Shown here: piece by piece, positions 1 through 6,451 of the stretch | Position numbering within the stretch: position 1 is the first letter of the stretch | How the letters are laid out: each line of letters opens with the position of its first letter | NCBI GenBank assembly: GCA_003157675.1 | Contig: PMKG01000417.1 | Coordinates: 1 to 10,486 of the forward strand | Source: Acidobacteriota bacterium | Lineage (GTDB): Bacteria > Acidobacteriota > Vicinamibacteria > Vicinamibacterales > Fen-181 | Direction: 5' to 3' | Length of the DNA: 10,486 nucleotides | Program-made: the position numbers and the translations under genes | The notes under the pieces: model-generated | The model's database searches: none | What the model saw: the letters and a program-made list of their open reading frames with translations, nothing else | What the model was told of the DNA's origin: nothing

Positions 1-281
1 AGGAGATTGAAGAACTGGAAGATGAACCCGAGCTTGTCCCGGCGGATGAGCGTCAACTGGTCGTCCGAGAGGCCGCCGAGCCGCTGGCCGTCGATGACGA
101 TGTCGCCCGTGCTCGGCCGATCCAGGCCGCCGACGAGATTGAGCAGCGTCGACTTGCCGGACCCCGACGGCCCGACGATCGACACCAGCTCGCCCCGGGC
201 AACCTTCAGGTTGACCTCGGAGAGCGCGGTGACCCGCCGCTTCCCGTCGAACTGCTTGCTGACTCTGGTCAGTTCGATCAT
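1..281 (-). CDS. ABC transporter ATP-binding protein, MacB/LolD type (partial, C-terminus outside window)
   Basis: This is the first 93 codons of an ABC ATPase; the gene runs off the left edge. The translation begins MIELTRVSKQFDG. A perfect Walker A, GPSGSGKST, sits at about residues 38-46. The run GLDRPSTGD follows at about 52-60, and GFIFQFFNL with the Q-loop glutamine lies near the visible end. The LDRPSTG and FIFQFFNLL signatures are typical of the MacB/LolD/DevA group, whose ATPases work with FtsX-like permeases in lipoprotein release, macrolide or peptide export, or cell-envelope stress. The Walker B and signature motifs are not in the window. The ATG overlaps the TGA of the upstream lyase gene in an ATGA arrangement, so the two genes are probably translationally coupled. 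A permease partner would be expected just left of the window. The substrate cannot be told. Confidence 0.9.
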   Translation of the reverse strand, partial: MIELTRVSKQFDGKRRVTALSEVNLKVARGELVSIVGPSGSGKSTLLNLVGGLDRPSTGDIVIDGQRLGGLSDDQLTLIRRDKLGFIFQFFNL

Positions 282-1282
282 GGAACGACGCCGGTGCCGC
301 CGGTGGCGGCGATCGCCGTCCCCGGTTCCTTGTGCGGCGACGACTCGCCGTGGATGACTGGGCCGCTCCTGATCACGTTCGATCGCAGCCGCTGGCCGAG
401 GATCTCCTCGGCGCGCCGGCCGGCGTCGATGAGACGCTCGATGTCGATCCCGGTTCGGACCCCCATCTCCCCGAGCACGGCCATGAGGTCCTCGCTGCAC
501 GTGTTCCCGGTGAAGCCTGCGGAGTACTTGGCGGCCCCGGTCGCCGGCTGGCCGCCAATGGCGCCGATCGAGCAATCGACGTAGCGGACGCCGAGCTCAA
601 GCATGGCCACGGAATTGACGATACCGGTGCCGCGCGTGTCGTGGAAATGCGCAATGAACTCGACGCCCGGGAAGATCGCCATCAGCTCGCCCACCCGCTC
701 GCGCACGAGCCGCGGGTTCGCGACGCCGGTCGTGTCGCCCAGCATGATCGTCTGGGCGCCTTCCTCGACGTAGAAGCGGACGACCTTCGCGACGTCCGCC
801 GTCAGGATGTCGCCCTTCACGGGGCAGCCGTAGACCGTTCCCGCGCACCCGATGACCCGGACGCCCAGCGCGTGGGCCCGCCTCATGAGGCCGGCATGTT
901 CGGCCATGGCCTCGGCGTGCGTCATCCTGAAGTTGAGCTGGTTGTGCGCCTCGCTCGACGAGATCATGAGGATGATCTCGTCGCCACCGAATCCTTCCTT
1001 CTGGCAGATCTCGAACCGGTCGAACCCCTTCGCATTCGGCATCAGGATGACGTACGAGACGCCTTGGCGCCGCTCGATCCGCTTCAGCACGTCGGCGGCG
1101 TCGGTGAATTGCGGCAGCAGCTTGGGGTTGGAGAAGGACGTGACCTCGATCTTGCTGAAGCCGGACCGGCCGATGCGGTCGAGCATCTCGACCTTCTCGT
1201 CGGTGGGCACCAGCACGGGCATCGACTGCAGTCCGTCGCGCGCCCAGCATTCGCACGCGATGACCGATTCCGGCAGACTCAT
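278..1282 (-). CDS. Hydroxymethylglutaryl-CoA lyase-like DRE-TIM metallolyase (atypical active site)
   Basis: A 334-aa enzyme of the HMGL-like/pyruvate carboxyltransferase family, a TIM barrel using a divalent metal. HMG-CoA lyase itself cleaves HMG-CoA to acetyl-CoA and acetoacetate in leucine catabolism. Numbered from the GTG at 1285, visible hallmarks are the RDGLQ motif (R16, D17), the KIEVTSF strand with E47, the metal-ligand motif HFHDT (H213, H215) and GNTCSEDL with N261. In authentic HMG-CoA lyases the signature loop reads GLGGCPY with a catalytic cysteine. Here it reads AIGGQPATG, so the cysteine is Q246 (codon CAG at 550-548), and the loop before GN is about six residues longer. The fold and metal site look intact, but the exact acyl-CoA or 2-oxo-acid substrate is uncertain. 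I chose the ATG at 1282 because GGAGG at 1289-1293 lies 6 nt upstream; a GTG at 1285 would leave only 3 nt. It is the middle gene of the operon. Confidence 0.88.
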   Translation of the reverse strand: MSLPESVIACECWARDGLQSMPVLVPTDEKVEMLDRIGRSGFSKIEVTSFSNPKLLPQFTDAADVLKRIERRQGVSYVILMPNAKGFDRFEICQKEGFGGDEIILMISSSEAHNQLNFRMTHAEAMAEHAGLMRRAHALGVRVIGCAGTVYGCPVKGDILTADVAKVVRFYVEEGAQTIMLGDTTGVANPRLVRERVGELMAIFPGVEFIAHFHDTRGTGIVNSVAMLELGVRYVDCSIGAIGGQPATGAAKYSAGFTGNTCSEDLMAVLGEMGVRTGIDIERLIDAGRRAEEILGQRLRSNVIRSGPVIHGESSPHKEPGTAIAATGGTGVVP

Positions 1283-1288
1283 CACGGG

Positions 1289-1293
1289 CCTCC
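1289..1293 (-). promoter_or_regulatory. Ribosome binding site of the HMGL-like gene
   Basis: The minus strand reads GGAGG, then CCCGTG, then ATG. The 6-nt spacing favours the ATG at 1282 over the in-frame GTG at 1285. Confidence 0.6.
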
Positions 1294-1318
1294 GCGGCTC
1301 CGACTCGTGGTCTCTCTC

Positions 1319-1651
1319 TCAGCGCGCGTCCGGCCTGAGAAGCTGCCGTGCCGCCTCGACCGTGAAGACATGGGTCCGGAACGAGATCGCCACGGCCGCC
1401 AGGTCTCCTTCGAGCAGGAACTCGAGGCCGAGCGGGTGGCGTCCGGCCTCGGCGATGAGCGACGCGACCTCGTCCGACCCGGCCCGCATCGTGGCGGTGA
1501 CGGGGAACTCAGCATCGGCGGCCGGCGGGGATTCCGCCCCTGGCAGGTGCTCGGGCGCGAATCGCGCAAGGGCCTCCAGCACCGCCGCGGTGTCGGCGCG
1601 CGAAACCCGGGCCCTCCGCGCGAGCTCGTTCACGAACTCCGTGTCAGCCAT
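1319..1651 (-). CDS. Small protein of unknown function with HU-like N-terminal helices
   Basis: A 110-aa soluble protein that I do not recognise. Its first 35 residues (MADTEFVNELARRARVSRAD and the following helix) have the spacing of the helix-turn-helix start of HU/IHF-type DNA-binding proteins, namely a short helix, a small turn with an S/R-x-D cap, then a second alanine-rich helix. The basic beta-arm of HU is absent; instead there is a Pro/Ala/Glu linker at about 37-48 and an unrelated C-terminal half containing FPVTATMRAG and LEFLLEGDL. The HU resemblance is weak. An in-frame ATG at 1708 would add 19 residues, but that extension runs across the predicted promoter. The ATG at 1651 has GGAAGG 8 nt upstream, so I chose it. 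It is the first gene of the operon and ends 36 nt before the lyase start. Confidence 0.65.
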   Translation of the reverse strand: MADTEFVNELARRARVSRADTAAVLEALARFAPEHLPGAESPPAADAEFPVTATMRAGSDEVASLIAEAGRHPLGLEFLLEGDLAAVAISFRTHVFTVEAARQLLRPDAR

Positions 1652-1679
1652 GGCACCCGCCTTCCACAGTGTGCTCGAA

Positions 1680-1708
1680 CAAGTAGCACGGGCCGGGTGG
1701 GCTGTCAA
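1680..1708 (-). promoter_or_regulatory. Probable sigma-70 type promoter for the unknown-lyase-ABC operon
   Basis: The minus strand carries a perfect -35 box, TTGACA (plus positions 1703-1708), followed by exactly 17 nt and TACTTG (1680-1685) as a -10 candidate. The -10 matches only partly. Transcription would start near 1673, giving a leader of about 20 nt before the ATG at 1651. A small inverted repeat, GTGCT/AGCAC with a 9-nt loop (1671-1689), overlaps the -10 region and could be an operator or be meaningless. Confidence 0.5.
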
Positions 1709-1850
1709 ACCGGGGGGGTCGATGGAGCGGGAGACGCGTGTCCATGATGGAACCCGGCGTCACTTCGGCCGGGACGATTCGGCGGACCCCGACGGCCCCG
1801 CATCGCGATACACTCTTGCCGACCGACCCGGGCCCTCGCGAGGCCAATCC

Positions 1851-1857
1851 GAGGAGG
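1851..1857 (+). promoter_or_regulatory. Strong ribosome binding site fixing the start of the TPR-thioredoxin gene
   Basis: GAGGAGG lies 6 nt upstream of the ATG at 1864. That ATG begins a clean signal peptide, which rules out the frame-compatible ATG at 1738. Confidence 0.8.
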
Positions 1858-1863
1858 CTGCCG

Positions 1864-2916
1864 ATGCGACCGATGCCATGGCTGGCTGTGCTGGTGGCGG
1901 TGATTCTCGCCTGGCCCTCTCCGGCGGCCGCCTCGTCTTTCTCGAGCCGGGAGACCGTCCCCCAACAGGCGTCGGCCGAGCCGCTGAGCCCGGCGCTGCA
2001 AGAGGCGCTGCGCCTGATCGGGAAGAGGCAATACGAGGAGGCCGCGAAGATCCTCAAGAAGGCGCTCGGCAAGGAGAAGCCGACCGCGCGCGGCTACCTC
2101 CTGCTCGCGCAGGCCTACGCCGGCCTGCGCGCCTACAAGAACGTGCTCGAGTCGTGCGACAAGGCTATCGGGTGCGCGGCAACCGCAAGCGACAAGGCCG
2201 TCGCGCACAACACCAAGGGGATCGCGCTCTTCCTGCGGGCCGGCGAGAAGCAGCCGCCCGGCGCGGACGACCTGAAGGCGGCCGCGGAGGAATTCCGCGC
2301 GGCGCTGGAACTCGACCCGAGCCTCCACACGACCCGTTACAACCTCGGGAAGGCGATGCTCAAGGCGGGAGACGACGCGGCGGGCATCGAGCAGTTGCGC
2401 CTGTACCTCGCGGTGGCGCCGCTCGGCGCCGCGGCGAAGGACGCAGAGCGGATGATCGCCAACCCGCGGCGGGCGCGCGAGAATTTCGCGCCCGATTTCA
2501 GCGTCGAGACGCTCGACGGCGAGCGCCTCGACCTCGAGAGCCTGCGCGGGAAGGTGGTCATCGTCGACTTCTGGGCCAGCTGGTGCGGGCCGTGCCTCGA
2601 GACGGTCAAGTACCTGCGGGCCATCCAGAAGAAGTACGCCGCGCAGCCGGTGGTCCTGCTGAGCATCAGCGTCGATGACGACGCGAGCGCCTGGCGCGCC
2701 GCGATCGCCGAAGGGAAGATGGCCTGGCGCCATTCCCTGGACGACAGCGGGCGGATTTCCAAGCTGTTCAGCGTGGGTCCCATCCCTACGACCGTGGTGA
2801 TCGACGGCGAGGGCATCATCCGCGGTCGCCTGGTCGGCTACTCGGAGTCGTACGGGTTCGAGCTCGAGGACGCCGTCCGCGATGGACTGAAGAGGCTGGC
2901 GCCGGCGGGGAAGTGA
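1864..2916 (+). CDS. Exported TPR-repeat protein with C-terminal thioredoxin-like (TlpA/ResA) domain
   Basis: A 350-aa protein with an N-terminal signal peptide (residues 1 to about 24, hydrophobic LAVLVAVILAW followed by AAAS). Tetratricopeptide-type helical repeats cover about 43-190, including the canonical phrases YEEAAKILKKAL and AAEEFRAALELDPS. The last 140 residues form an AhpC/TSA-thioredoxin-like domain: FAPDFSVETLDGE at 208-220, the redox motif WCGPC at 240-244, and the cis-proline region GPIPTT with P308. The family normally reduces or rearranges disulfides, or supports cytochrome c maturation, outside the cytoplasmic membrane. The TPR part probably binds a partner protein, which is inferred. 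Two further cysteines, at 98 and 104, lie in the TPR region. The gene stands alone, divergent from the lyase operon and convergent with the dihydrouridine synthase gene, leaving 31 nt between stops. No clear hairpin terminator is visible there. Confidence 0.92.
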   Translation: MRPMPWLAVLVAVILAWPSPAAASSFSSRETVPQQASAEPLSPALQEALRLIGKRQYEEAAKILKKALGKEKPTARGYLLLAQAYAGLRAYKNVLESCDKAIGCAATASDKAVAHNTKGIALFLRAGEKQPPGADDLKAAAEEFRAALELDPSLHTTRYNLGKAMLKAGDDAAGIEQLRLYLAVAPLGAAAKDAERMIANPRRARENFAPDFSVETLDGERLDLESLRGKVVIVDFWASWCGPCLETVKYLRAIQKKYAAQPVVLLSISVDDDASAWRAAIAEGKMAWRHSLDDSGRISKLFSVGPIPTTVVIDGEGIIRGRLVGYSESYGFELEDAVRDGLKRLAPAGK

Positions 2917-2947
2917 GGGGCGAGTTCGGTCAGCGGCCGGCGCGTAG

Positions 2948-4033
2948 TCACCCGGACACTTCGATTTCACTCCCCGGCTGCGTGTCTTCCTCCGATGGCG
3001 GCGGGGCGGCGGCGGGATCGACGTCTTCTCCGGCCAGCAGCCGCTCGGTGATCCAGGCGTGCGCCGCCTGGTCCTGGCGCGCGAGCAACTGCTCGAGCGG
3101 CGTGCGCGCGAAGCGAACGTCCTCCCGCTCCTGCATGCCCGGCCAGCTCCCATCCGGCCGGCGCGGCGCATAGCGGCACCAGAATCCGAAGTGCCAGCGC
3201 GTGAACTCGGCCACCTGGCCGCGGCCGCGGTCGTGATCGCCCCAGTGCTCGAGCGCGAGGGCCACGTAACGCCGGTAGATGGCCACCCGCTCGTCAGCCG
3301 AGATGTCCCGGTAACCCGAGGTCGCCTCGCCGAAGATCCACGGCTTGATGAGCGCCCCGCGAGCCACCGCCACGGCGGCGCAATGGGATCGCGCCCGGGC
3401 CGCTTCCATCTCGTGCGGAAACAGCAGATCGCCGTTGCCGATGACGGGGACGCTCACCGCGCGCGCCACCTCGCCGATCGCGTCCCAGTCGGCGGCGAAG
3501 CGGTAGCGCGCGTCGCGCGTTCGCCCGTGAACGAACAACGCGCCGGCGCCGGCATCGACTGCCGCCCGGGCGACCTCGAGGTAGTTCCGCTGGTCGTCGT
3601 TCCAGCCGAGCCTGAACTTCACCGTCACCGGGATGGCTTTCACCGCGAGTTTCATCGCCTCGACGATCTTCGCGACGCGCTTGGGCTGCCGCGCCAGGGC
3701 GGCGCCGAGCCCCTTGCTCGTGAAGTAGTCGATCGGGCACCCGAGGTTCACGTCGACGAAACTCGCGCCGCGCTCCTCGACGAGCGCCGCGGCCCAGGCC
3801 ATCTCCTCGGGCTTGTTGCCGGCCAGCTGAACGCCGAAGCAGGGTTCCTCCGGCGCGCGGCGGATCAGGGCGTACTCCGGCCGCCGGTTCTGCTTGAGCC
3901 GCCGCGCCAGCGCCATCTCGCTGCACGTCACGCGCGCGCCGAGCTCGACCGACAGCCGCCGGTAGGGAAGATTGCAGCCCTTCGCCATGGGGCCGAGGAT
4001 CACAGAGCCGGGCAGAGACTCTAGAAAGGACAT
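2948..4033 (-). CDS. tRNA-dihydrouridine synthase, Dus3-like
   Basis: A 361-aa FMN-dependent enzyme that reduces uridine to dihydrouridine in tRNA using NADPH. The barrel starts VILGPMAKGCNLPYRRL. The active-site motif VDVNLGCPIDYFTSKGLG contains the presumed catalytic C99. TVKFRLGW includes K139, HGRTRDARY includes H169 and R171, and GNGDLL at 199-204 is the FMN-phosphate side. From memory, several stretches match eukaryotic Dus3 rather than bacterial DusA/B/C: NLPYRRL...VTCSEMA, FGVQLAGN, GCPID, RGALIKPWIF, LALEHWG, FWCRYAP, and the end pattern LEQLLARQDQAAHAWITERLL. The N-terminal CCCH zinc fingers of eukaryotic Dus3 are absent. The acidic, proline-rich tail after 335 looks disordered. ATG 4033 lacks a good ribosome binding site, and heptad repeats begin directly upstream. 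It is the last gene of the minus-strand run. Confidence 0.9.
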   Translation of the reverse strand: MSFLESLPGSVILGPMAKGCNLPYRRLSVELGARVTCSEMALARRLKQNRRPEYALIRRAPEEPCFGVQLAGNKPEEMAWAAALVEERGASFVDVNLGCPIDYFTSKGLGAALARQPKRVAKIVEAMKLAVKAIPVTVKFRLGWNDDQRNYLEVARAAVDAGAGALFVHGRTRDARYRFAADWDAIGEVARAVSVPVIGNGDLLFPHEMEAARARSHCAAVAVARGALIKPWIFGEATSGYRDISADERVAIYRRYVALALEHWGDHDRGRGQVAEFTRWHFGFWCRYAPRRPDGSWPGMQEREDVRFARTPLEQLLARQDQAAHAWITERLLAGEDVDPAAAPPPSEEDTQPGSEIEVSG

Positions 4034-4044
4034 CAGTAGAACCC

Positions 4045-4133
4045 AGGGATCGGGGGTCAGGGGTCAGGGATCAGGGATCAGGGACCATGGCGGGCGATCG
4101 TGCCCCGATCCCCGATCCCTGATCCCCGATCCC
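4045..4133. repeat. Heptad-repeat element A: inverted G-rich and C-rich arms
   Basis: The left arm, 4046-4083, is made of degenerate 7-nt units (GGGTCAG, GGGTCAG, GGATCAG, GGATCAG) and has six runs of three or more G separated by 3-4 nt. The right arm, 4103-4133, is the approximate reverse complement (units CCCGATC, CCTGATC, CCCGATC), around a centre of about 20 nt. The minus strand of the right arm has four G-runs. Both arms fit the canonical G-quadruplex pattern, and together they can form a long imperfect hairpin. The element lies directly upstream of the dihydrouridine synthase start and downstream of the AI-2E gene. It could act as a terminator or RNA-stability structure. Its function is unknown. 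Confidence 0.85.
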
Positions 4134-4136
4134 AAG

Positions 4137-4196
4137 ACGAGGCTCAAGGCTCAGGGCTCAGGCCGCGGGCTCAAGACTCAGGACTCAAGACTCGAC
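4137..4196. repeat. Second heptad array of element A (GGCTCAA/GACTCAA units)
   Basis: About seven degenerate 7-nt units of the form (G/A)(G/A)CTCA(A/G) run next to element A, with one interrupted unit (GCCGCGG). The TGA stop codon of the AI-2E-family gene (4185-4187) and its last codons are formed by these units, so the array has grown into, or replaced, the 3' end of that gene. Confidence 0.8.
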
Positions 4197-5258
4197 AGTG
4201 GGTTCCGATCGAGCCTCCTCCGCGAACTCGAGCAGGGCGAGCACGAGCGCGATCACCACCGGGCCGAGGAAGATCCCGGTCACGCCGAACGCGGCGATCC
4301 CGCCGAGCAGGCCGATGAACACCGGCAGCGTCGAAATCTTCGCCCGGCTCGAGATGAAGAGCGGCCGGACCACGTGGTCGGCCGTCGACACGACCGCGGT
4401 TCCCCAGATCAGGACGAACAGCGCCGCTCCCACATGACCGGACCAGCCCAGCCAGGCGGCGACGGGCACCCAGACCAGGGCCGTGCCGACAAGCGGCACC
4501 ACGGCCGCGCCGACCGTCAGCACGCCGAACACGATCGACCACCGCACGCCGGCCAGCGCGAAGCCGATGCCGGCCAGCGTGCCCTGGACGAGCGCCGTGA
4601 CCAGGGCCCCAAGAACGACGGCGCGCGTCACGTCGGCGAGGTGGCTCAGCAGGCGCGCCTTCCGCCGGTCGTCGAGAGGCACGAGCACCATCGCCCGCGT
4701 CACCATCAGTTCGCCGTCCCGCAGGAAGAAGAACAGGACGAACAGCGCGATGACGATGGCGACGACGAGACCGAAGAGCGAGGCGAACAGCGACCCGCCC
4801 AGCGCGACCGCCCACTGGGCGAGCTGCTCTCCTGCGGTGAACAGCGAGGCGCGGATCTGCTCCACCGGGACGGGCAGCCAGCCGCCGATCCGCTGCGCGA
4901 GGGTGTCCACCATGTCCGAGAGGCCGCCGGGCCCCTGGATCGGGTGCTGTGCGGCTGCGGCCTGCAGCTGTCCCGCCAGCGCCGCGGCCTGCGTGGCGAA
5001 CATCACGCCGAGCAGGATGGTCGGCACGACGACCATCAGCACCACCGCGAAGGTCAGCAGCAGCGCCGCGACGCTCTTCCGGTCACCCAGCCTCCTGCGG
5101 AGGCGCAGGTTCAGCGGAGACAGGAGGAAAGCGAGCAGCCCGGCCCACAGCAGCGCGCCGGCGAACGGTCGCAGGATCCAGAACACCGCCAGGCCGAGCG
5201 CCGCGGCGGTGACCGTCGCGAACACGCGCGGGTAGAAGGCGGATTGAGCGTCGGCCAT
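4185..5258 (-). CDS. AI-2E family transporter / PerM-like membrane protein
   Basis: A 357-aa polytopic inner-membrane protein of the AI-2E transporter family (formerly UPF0118). Members have been linked to autoinducer-2 export (TqsA) or to sodium/proton antiport, but most have no proven substrate. Hydrophobic segments lie at about 12-46 (two), 62-88, 152-178, 215-236, 240-270, 275-292 and 312-345. A soluble stretch at about 95-150 sits between the second and third blocks, as usual in the family. Family hallmarks are FFFLRDGE at 176-183 and STADHVVRPLFIS at 291-303. Length is normal. The C-terminus after LLEFAEE is short and encoded partly in the heptad array. The ATG at 5258 follows a purine-rich GGGGAAG, and a stronger GAGGAGG lies 15 nt upstream, rather far. 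It is separated from the DUF362 gene by 103 nt containing repeat element B, so it may have its own promoter. Confidence 0.9.
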   Translation of the reverse strand: MADAQSAFYPRVFATVTAAALGLAVFWILRPFAGALLWAGLLAFLLSPLNLRLRRRLGDRKSVAALLLTFAVVLMVVVPTILLGVMFATQAAALAGQLQAAAAQHPIQGPGGLSDMVDTLAQRIGGWLPVPVEQIRASLFTAGEQLAQWAVALGGSLFASLFGLVVAIVIALFVLFFFLRDGELMVTRAMVLVPLDDRRKARLLSHLADVTRAVVLGALVTALVQGTLAGIGFALAGVRWSIVFGVLTVGAAVVPLVGTALVWVPVAAWLGWSGHVGAALFVLIWGTAVVSTADHVVRPLFISSRAKISTLPVFIGLLGGIAAFGVTGIFLGPVVIALVLALLEFAEEARSEPTVES

Positions 5259-5277
5259 CGTCTTCCCCGGCCTCCTC

Positions 5278-5361
5278 AGGCTTCGGGCTTCAGGCCACCT
5301 GTGTCACACTCGTGATCTGCGGACCGCTAGCCACCAGCCCCTGATCCCTGACCCCCGATCC

Positions 5362-5364
<3 letters not shown>
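5278..5364. repeat. Heptad-repeat element B
   Basis: Read on the minus strand, this begins with G-rich heptads (GGGATCG, GGGGTCA, GGGATCA, GGGG; plus 5338-5362) with four G-runs and 3-4-nt loops. A unique centre of about 43 nt follows, then C-rich heptads CCTGAAG, CCCGAAG, CCTGAGG (plus 5274-5294). The architecture is the same as in elements A and C. The G-rich arm starts at the TAG stop codon of the DUF362 gene (5362-5364). The centre contains the small palindrome GTGTCACAC (5301-5309). Confidence 0.75.
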
Positions 5365-6447
<1,083 letters not shown>

Positions 6448-6451
6448 GCGC

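Larger units (their letters stand above)
1652..1863. other. Divergent intergenic region
   Basis: A 212-nt gap between two divergent genes. It holds the minus-strand promoter above. On the plus strand there is a weak -10 candidate, TACACT at 1809-1814, without a recognisable -35, and a short palindrome, CCTCGCGAGG at 1834-1843. The open reading frame that continues upstream of 1864 has no ribosome binding site and is not considered coding. Confidence 0.5.

Noticed and set aside
332..1747. Long plus-strand open frame (471 codons) opposite the lyase and small-protein genes
   Set aside because: It is rich in Arg, His and Asp with no recognisable domain, and is antisense to a clear HMGL-like enzyme. 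Long antisense frames are common at this GC content.
1738..1863. Upstream extension (42 residues) of the TPR-thioredoxin protein
   Set aside because: The extension lacks a ribosome site and would bury the clear signal peptide; GAGGAGG 6 nt before the ATG at 1864 settles the start.
852..2678. 608-codon plus-strand open frame overlapping three genes
   Set aside because: It crosses coding regions on both strands and the promoter region, has low-complexity composition and no start signal.
2917..2947. Bidirectional terminator between convergent genes
   Set aside because: Only short GC palindromes such as GCCGGC are present, with no stable stem followed by a T-run on either strand.
4045..4196. 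CRISPR array
   Set aside because: The units are 7 nt, contiguous and degenerate, with no unique spacers and no cas genes nearby.
3972..5315. 447-codon plus-strand frame through element A and opposite the AI-2E gene
   Set aside because: The repeat-derived phantom peptides (GVRGQGSG type) and Gln/Arg/Asp-rich remainder are typical of a frame shadow.
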